64,000 bases of DNA from Pseudisothecium myosuroides (taxonomy: Eukaryota > Streptophyta > Bryopsida > Hypnales > Lembophyllaceae): positions 10,292,001-10,356,000 of the forward strand of contig OX637297.1 in NCBI GenBank assembly GCA_951799445.1, read 5' to 3'. The notes below the pieces were generated by a model. That model was not told the DNA's origin and did not search any database. It saw only the letters and a list, made by a program, of their open reading frames with translations. This document shows positions 57,706 to 64,000 of this stretch, piece after piece; position 1 is the stretch's first letter; each line of letters opens with the position of its first letter. The position numbers and the translations under genes are program-made.

Positions 57706-59479
57706 TTTCCTAGTACTACTAGTATTTTTGGATACTATAAGTACTTTTATTGTCAAACATAGTATTCACTATTGTACTATTAGTGTTTTTTAAATACTAT
57801 AAGTACTTTCACTATCAAACATGGAGTTGTAATGAATGTTCTAAGTGTGTTTTGATACAAGTTCTCTTACTGTCGAACATATACTGTGTTATGAATGCTC
57901 TACATGTTTTAATTTGAAGGGCCATGTGTTAAAGTATGTGCACTGTATTCAAACTCCCTTGTCTCATGGATACAAACTTCATTGACAATTTAGTGTTTAA
58001 AATCTTGCCCATCTGATTTACTTTGTGACTCACTCCATATTTTGTCACTCCATACTTTTGTCCACTTTTGTTTTGCTTCTATTACAAACATGGCATGCTT
58101 TCTACAGGCCTCCTACTATAATCTTAAGTGATAGAATACAAAATTTCTACCACACAATCCCACAGCATGGACACATTGAACGTTATGAACATTGCCAAAA
58201 TTCACATGCAATGCTCTTAGAAATACCAAAAAAAATTTCATTCAAAATTGACCCGGGCCACATTGTGATAGAGTTTGGCCATGCTTCATATTACATCTAC
58301 ATCTACAATGTGGCAATAGATGAAATCAACAAAATGAACCTTGAGAATTACTTAATCTATCAAGTGGACTCATTTCATAAAAAAATAGGAATTGGTTAAA
58401 AAAAATGGAAAATTAAAAAATTTGAAGAACTACAAAACATAGAGCCCAAGCGGAAATGAGGTATTGTATTCATTCCACACAAGTCCTCCTATATTAGTGT
58501 ATGTTGGAAATTCCAATCGATATGAGATATTCAAAGGTCACCGTTCATCATATATAGCTGTACAACTTCTACAAATAAGAAAGGTAATGCTTTGAACCGT
58601 TAATTCTATCTTAAAAAACTCCATGAAGTACAAAACATGGAACCAGAGTCATTTACCACAACAATTTGTGGTAGTCATTTCACACTAGGGTTCCAGGTGT
58701 TAAAATCTCCCTCGAAAAGTCCTCTTATAGTACTTTGTGCTTCAAATTCCAATCGTTATGGGATATTCGTTACGGTAGTTAGGTTATGCCCATTCCGATT
58801 GACCTCATTGAACTTTCTAATTCTATTTTGATTGTAATTTCAAGCTGTGGCTACAAATTCATTCGGACTACTCACAACATATTGATACATTCATTGAAGC
58901 TTATTAAACTGTTTATTCTAACTTCTGCAGATTCGGGGCACCATTTTTGTTTTCTGCCTATGTGAGTAACAAATAATACTAAAGGTTTTGTGACGCAGTA
59001 TAGAAATTCTTAGTACAAATAGTAATATTTTAGTACTCTTAGTAACTTAAGTACTAGAAGCACAGTTTGTACATTAGTTAATAGAGCCCTTGGTAGTATT
59101 CTTCGAATATTACCTTGATTGATTATTTGCAATTCAACCAGAGCCTTAAACAGAAATCTAATTTTCATTGATGTTTGCAAACATGTCATTCAAATACAGA
59201 GTATTTAAAAATATTGTAAGTACTGTTAAATTCAAGTACATAGTATTGAAAAATATTGTAAGTACTGTTTGGATCAAGCACTAAATATTTCTTCTGAAAG
59301 GGCATGCTGTTTAGGGTCTACTTTTACATTGCACCTCCCTTTTGTCATCACTATTATGGATACTATCGTACATTCCTGCCATGCATTTCTTCTAATTTCT
59401 ACTAAGTTCTCATCTAATTTTAATTTACTGCTCCCCTTGAAGCACATTCCACACTGGTTAATCTATACACTTTACATTT
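57706..59479. other. Intergenic DNA between convergent genes
   Basis: Two GTAC-rich patches (57,710-57,800; 58,970-59,270). Several ORFs up to 124 codons lack any domain or paralogue and are not accepted. Confidence 0.45.
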
Positions 59480-60524
59480 TCATGTACGAGAAGCAGTATC
59501 CCTATAGAAGCGGCTTCCACACTGGCAAGCAAAAGATGGCAAGTCACGGTCTACAAAGCTGAAGTCATAATTGTAGTCCCAGGTTAACTCCTCTTGAAGT
59601 TTGATGTCCCGATTAGTAAAGAATGCAACGTGGTATATGCTCTTATCCCATTCGTCTATCTGCACTGGAATGTCGATGAGATTAGCGTCTTCACACCTAC
59701 ATCCAACTCCCAACCCATTAGTCAAGAATGAATGGTAGAGCTCAATAGAACAAAGATGGAAATGCATGGCAAACATGGATTACAAACTTGTGGTTTACAA
59801 ATCGTGCCACGTTGCCAAACAAAGAGGAATCCAAGCACAACAGAGTGTTGTCATCAAGCTTGGCTTCAGTGGTCGAATCAGCATCCAACTGCATTGCAAA
59901 GCAATGACCAGGTGGGGCTACAAGACTTCTAAGTAGCATCTCCGCATTTGTCATGATCTCCCTAGTCATCTCAAAAACAAACGCACCTTTAGGAATGGGC
60001 CTACTTGCCCTGACCCCCCACCCAGTATGGCCTGCATGGAATATCTCTACTGCATATTTCATCCCTTGTTGAAGAACACGATTACCACATTTACTGTGGC
60101 ACTTACACCTCACACTACATTCTCTTATAAATTTGTGTGACACACATCTTCCGTACAAAGCACTGCACCCCACTTTAATAGTAGAAAAATAGGAACTACT
60201 TTTTCACTTAGTACCGCTAGATTTGTGGACATTTTGACGAAGGAAACGGTCCTTCAGTATACCGCCCTCCTCATAGGCTAGCTCTCCACCTGATGCCCTT
60301 CCACAGTCACAAGGAACATGACCCGTTAAGCAATCATCAGTCCCACAATCACAACAGTTGCCAATCTTTGGTGAGAAAAGGCTCAAATTCAAGGAGGCCT
60401 TCTTATGAACCTTGCTGGTGGGCATATATCAAAAGGGCAGCATATAAACATTTGGATCACAAACTGGAATAGGGATAGCCTCCATCCCCCTTGACAAATC
60501 TTGAGGATCATACCAAAGCACAGC
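59480..60524 (-). pseudogene. SUVR locus exons 4-5: pre-SET, SET and post-SET
   Basis: Exon 4 carries DLSRGMEAIPIPV, then TGA 60,429, NLSLFSPKIGNCCDCGTDDC and GGELAYEEGGILK (SUVR pre-SET). TGA 60,204 follows, then CSVRCKCHSKCGNRV and the SET domain (GHTGWGVRASRPIPKGAFV, FGNVARFVNH). A 91-nt intron splits NHKC, the site of the NHxC motif. Exon 5 has ANLIDIPVQI, VAFFTNRDI and ELTWDYNYDF, then post-SET CQCGSRFYRD. The last post-SET Cys, usually in CGS..C, is Tyr here, so the zinc site is impaired. DANLIDIPV and ELTWDY place it with SUVR1/2/4 rather than SUVH. Confidence 0.8.
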
Positions 60525-60823
60525 CTGGTATGTTTTACAGTCCAGAAAAAGAAACCCATAAGCTTACAACCCCACAAGAACACTTAATTAGCACCATAAC
60601 TGAAACTATGATCTACAAACCTACATCCACCTACATGACAAATCCATGAACACCCACCTCAATACAACAATAGAAAATAAATATGAGAGAGCATGAATAC
60701 CCCCTGTTTTTGTTTCAGGAGCCTCGTTGCCAAAGGCGATATACAAAACTATGACTACATTAAACTACATATCATCAAGCTAAGTCTTCAATTACAATTT
60801 CGACGCTTCTTTTTCTTCTTTAC

Positions 60824-61800
60824 CTGTGCAGTACTTTGAAGCTTCTCCCGTGACCTTGTGGTCATTCTACTTGGTGGAGATGTCGACTTCAATGGGGCCG
60901 TAGTCCCTTCCCTTTCCTGATGACCAACTTCAATGTTGGCCTCCTCACCGGTCTCAACACCCTGCACTGTAACCATCTCAGTGAGGGCAGTTAGAGTGGT
61001 GGCATCGGCATTGTACAAATTCTCTGGAGACGTGGGAAACTCTTCTTCTTCCTTTTGAAGTTCAGGGCTCTTCTTGCGTTTCTTTGATCCACTACAACGG
61101 CCCTTCTTCTCAATCACCTTGTCGCCTTGCCCCATCTCCACGTCTTTTGTCTTCTTCTTGTCCTGCACCTCCTCTACCTTCCTCACGTCCTGCAGTGCTT
61201 CCTCTCGCTTAGACCCTCCACCCTCTGAACCAGTCCCACGTCCTGCCAAACAATCTGAACCGGGAACCTCTTCTACAATCAGAGGAGGCGAATCACGTCC
61301 CACCAAACAATCTGAACCGGGAACCTCTTCTACAATCAGAGGAGGCGGATCAGGTACTTGAACCTTTTCCCTACATTGGACCCAAAATGTGTCCATCTGT
61401 GCAGCGCTCTCTTGCACCTCCACTATTGCTGTATGTTTGACCTCAGTGTTGGCAATCTCTTTTGCGTGGTCCTCTAGAGCTGCTTTTGATTGCACCAAAT
61501 TTTCTGGACTCACCGCCCTCTGTGCTACCATAAGCTGGATAGGCAATTTTGGACCGTCTTCACCACGATCTTCTCTAGCCACCTTAGTCTTTAGCGGCTC
61601 CGCTTGGCTCTTTAGCGCCCCCTTTGCATGACAAGACTTCGCAGCTTCCAAACTTCTAGCATTCTGTACTACCGCACCCTCGTCATCAGAACCTTCACAC
61701 TCTTTGGAATCCCCAAACTTCTGACGTCCAGAACTAGCTTCCTCGGAATTAGAGAGAGAAGTTCCAGAGCTTTCTGGCAAATTATTCACCACTTTCACCA
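60824..61800 (-). pseudogene. SUVR locus exon 3: disordered linker
   Basis: Open exon of 325 codons between ACTGCAG acceptor and CAG/GTAAAG donor. It is rich in Glu, Lys, Ser and Ala, with a 19-residue direct repeat (core PPLIVEEVPGSDCL, 61,240-61,355) and a Lys cluster (KKRKKS). It is likely unstructured and joins the RING-like part to the SET part. Confidence 0.6.
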
Positions 61801-62160
61801 CTGCAGTGTGGTCTTCACCGCTTGATTGTTGAAATTTTGAATGTGCATGCGATGACATTAGTATCGTAGACATTACAAGTATAGAATTGTACCCAGCGGA
61901 TAGAATGAAGCAAGACAAAACTTTGACAATTGAACTTTTCTACTAATTTCAAGAGAGACAAATACCTCAAACTGGAAGTAAACACAGTTTATATACTAAG
62001 CGTGCTACTGAAATGTATAGTAAGGATACTTTAAATTGTGAAGTGAAGACTTGCTGTACTTATGGTATACTTGGATTCATTCATATGTAAGGGATAGAAC
62101 CAAACATGTAGGTAGTCATAAATTAGCAAGAACAAATAGACTCCACAATGGAAAACTTAC

Positions 62161-62943
62161 CAGTAGTAGGACAGGTTCCTTTTGCCTCCTCCATCCTCAA
62201 TTGGAGTATTTTTTTTTGCTCCTTCGCACATCCAAGCATCGAGGCCTTCTGAAGCATCTCAGCGCTTGGCTCACTCCAGCCAAAACTCCTATACCACTCT
62301 GGGTGCGATAGAATCTAGCATCCCTTAGCAATACAGGCACCTCCATGCACAAATACAACCGATGCACAAAATGGATGGTACAAGTGCCTACAAGATGATA
62401 CAATAATGTCATTGTTTGGAAATGGAAATTTACACAAAGAACAAGTGGAAACCTCCAGTAATCCACCCCCATCTAACTTATCGGCACCCTTCTCCTCTGT
62501 GTACACTAGAGGTCGTGGCCAGAAGGTCCCCAAACTTTTTCCCTTCCGTATGTGGATCACCTCGTTCTTCAATGCTTTATATTGTAGGCGGTGAGCCTCA
62601 ATTCCATGTGCCATGTTGGCGATCGTCGACTCTGCCACTTCAAGCTCTAAACTGAGGGCCACAAGTTTAGACTGCTCATCAACCAGTTGCTCCATAATGC
62701 CTTCCATCTTGATTTTTTCTTGGTCCACGTCAACTCCCTCACCCACCATGGCATCGATCTTCAACGACTTCTCCACCTTCTGCTTCTCGTAGCTTGCCAT
62801 GAGACACTCCGACTGCTCCACCTTCAACTTACAGTGATCCTTCTTCTTTAGGGCCGCCTTATCCAGCACTTTATCAGCCTTCATCTCTGCCGATATGACT
62901 TCCATCAACTCTTGTATCTCCTATGCCCTCTCCTTCACCGAAT
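62161..62943 (-). pseudogene. SUVR locus exon 2: coiled coil and RING-like finger
   Basis: Residues from 62,943 form a long charged helix typical of coiled coil (EMKADKVLDKAALKKK and on to about 62,560). The C-terminal part reads CSLC, then CRHLYHPFC, then ACIAKGC: C-x2-C...C-x-H-x2-H-x2-C...C-x4-C, a RING-like zinc-binding pattern suggestive of an E3 ligase. TAG 62,921 and TAG 62,315 are in frame, and the coding character continues past the second (HPEWYRSFGWSEPS) to the donor ACTG/GTAAG. Confidence 0.6.
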
Positions 62944-63179
62944 CTGCACAATTTTAAAGTCGCTCAAAACTGAAACGTGTATCCAATGCGTAGGCTAATG
63001 CAGCATTTCAATAAAGACTGCAACTATTCACAATTTGTGCCACCAACAGTACTGGATCCTAAGTCCATTGAAAAACATGGGCCACATTTGTACAGTCAAG
63101 GGAGACACATTACCCTACACTAAAGAGTGGGGGAAAACAAGCACTGAAGAAAACAAAATGACAGCAAGCAAAGGTCTAC

Positions 63180-64000
63180 CTTCTATCCAGCATCGTCCTC
63201 GGTGCATATTTCCTGTGTCACCTTCAACAAAAACCACGGAGGCCATTCCAGACTCGAAGACACCACCGCAAACCCCTGTTTCACCAAGCCTTGACTTTGT
63301 CCTCCCCTCCTCCCTCATTCTACCTCCAACAAGTGCATTGTTTCCTCCCTCCCTTGGCTCCACTTTTATCTTCTGCCACTTTCTACCACGAACTTGTAGA
63401 GGCTTATCCCCCTCAAGCGTCTTCCTCAACGCCCGTAACTTTTGAACAGCTTGCTTGTACCGATTCACCTGTCTCTTGTTAGTGTCAGCGCCAAAGGCGC
63501 ACCAATCCACCTTTCCTTTCCCCTCCTTCAACTCCACTGCAATACCCTCAGCAAAATGAATCTTCAGATATGGAGGGATCTCAGTCGGTGTATGTTGATA
63601 GAGAATTGGATGCAGGTACTTTACTCTCTTCACCACGTTAGGGTCATTGCACAGTGCCCATCCGTATCCTTGTTGACCACCTTCCTCGTACAGTTCACCA
63701 AAAATTTTGTGTAAAAGTGTAGTGGACACTCGACCTTTCCGAAAGAGGTGTGGATTCTCTCCTGCACTCGCGAGCTTGGGGTACAGTTGTTGGAAGTCTA
63801 CTCTGGACAAAGGACGTGGTGGCTGCTTCAGCCTTGCAATCTCGGCATCCACGTCCTCGATCTTCTGGAACAGCGGCTTAGTCGTCTTCCTCGGCACTGA
63901 ACGTTTCTTCCTTGTGCCTACATCTTCAGACTTCGTGCTCTCCTCCTCCAGATCGTCACGATGAATCAATCGTGGCTTTCTTCCGTTGTGAGTACTGCCG
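63180..64000 (-). pseudogene. SUVR locus exon 1 (continues past window): unknown domain
   Basis: Open frame from the window edge to the donor GAAG/GTAG. It has a basic stretch (TRKKRSVPRKTTK), then a compact region with DFQQLYPKLASAG, LLHKIFGELYEEGGQQGYGW and PILYQHTPTEIP. A Lys/Arg-rich helix and a Gly-rich tail follow. No family is recognised. The gene start is outside the window. Confidence 0.6.

Larger units (their letters stand above)
59480..64000 (-). pseudogene. SUVR-type SET gene with coiled-coil and RING-like N-terminal part
   Basis: Exons, all with GT..AG borders and matching phases: 64,000 (window edge)-63,180, 62,943-62,161, 61,800-60,824, 60,524-59,788 and 59,696-59,480. Introns are 63,179-62,944 (phase 1), 62,160-61,801 (phase 1), 60,823-60,525 (phase 0) and 59,787-59,697. 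In-frame stops TAG 62,921, TAG 62,315, TGA 60,429 and TGA 60,204 interrupt it, with no frameshift in about 3.2 kb of coding sequence. The order is unknown N-terminal region, coiled coil, RING-like finger, disordered linker, pre-SET, SET, post-SET. SUVR proteins methylate histone H3 at Lys9. A RING-like finger in front is not the usual plant arrangement that I know. Confidence 0.7.

Noticed and set aside
2..62923. Alternative genetic code with TAG or TGA as sense
   Set aside because: TAG and TGA also end ORFs at natural positions (1,895; 8,003; 11,851; 59,480), and TAG aligns with CAG or TGG in paralogues.
1..64000. tRNA, rRNA or telomere repeats
   Set aside because: I looked for cloverleaf boxes, rRNA blocks and TTTAGGG runs and found none convincing.

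Overview
The window looks like nuclear DNA of a streptophyte, most likely a seed-free land plant (bryophyte, lycophyte or fern). The reasons are plant-style GT..AG introns with matching phases, a plant L1-type LINE with a C-terminal zinc-finger region, a SUVR-type histone methyltransferase, AT-rich intergenic DNA with nucleosome-sized satellites, and hAT and TTAA-type elements. The species cannot be pinned from sequence alone. Nearly every long coding unit carries premature stops, so this is repeat-dominated, probably heterochromatic DNA.

Layout. 1-1,897: DUF7869-type transposase-like ORF, copy 1 (+). 2,458-8,850 and 20,861-32,495: the two arms of a 6.4-kb inverted repeat. Each arm carries a small acidic-protein gene, a leader/intron with a private 19-21 bp palindrome family (type A), and a DUF7869 ORF (copies 2 and 3). 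A 12-kb spacer holds a dead LINE (8,851-11,987), a fold-back array of two satellites (11,988-15,560), a TTAA-flanked MITE (17,106-17,742) and an unrecognised gene relic (20,154-20,860). In the right arm only, the acidic gene is split by a 5,217-bp non-autonomous hAT element (26,542-31,758) with an 8-bp target duplication and two nested TTAA MITEs. 32,462-37,930: long tandem arrays of the same two satellites.

37,998-48,500 (-): a multi-exon gene with a GGQHT (ParB/sulfiredoxin-like) segment, a linker of 36-residue repeats, and an FCP1/NIF-type HAD domain. A second, degenerate HAD domain lies downstream. About 25 copies of an 18-bp palindrome (type B, ATCGTGGGATCCCACGAT) are scattered through its leader, introns, exons and 3' side, and I saw none elsewhere. 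49,436-51,240: two more satellites, one in fold-back arrangement. 51,241-57,705 (+): a lone RNase H1 N-terminal domain and a second transposase-like gene. 59,480-64,000 (-): a gene joining an unknown N-terminal region, coiled coil, RING-like finger, disordered linker and SUVR-type pre-SET/SET/post-SET domain.

Three themes recur. First, several transcription or repeat units carry their own short palindrome family. Second, coding remnants are broken mostly by in-frame TAG and TGA (about 22 TAG, 7 TGA, 2 TAA) with few frameshifts and intact splice phases. That fits C-to-T decay at CAG and CGA, the plant CHG and CG methylation contexts. Third, four satellite families of 174-186 bp share sequence modules and form inverted arrays.
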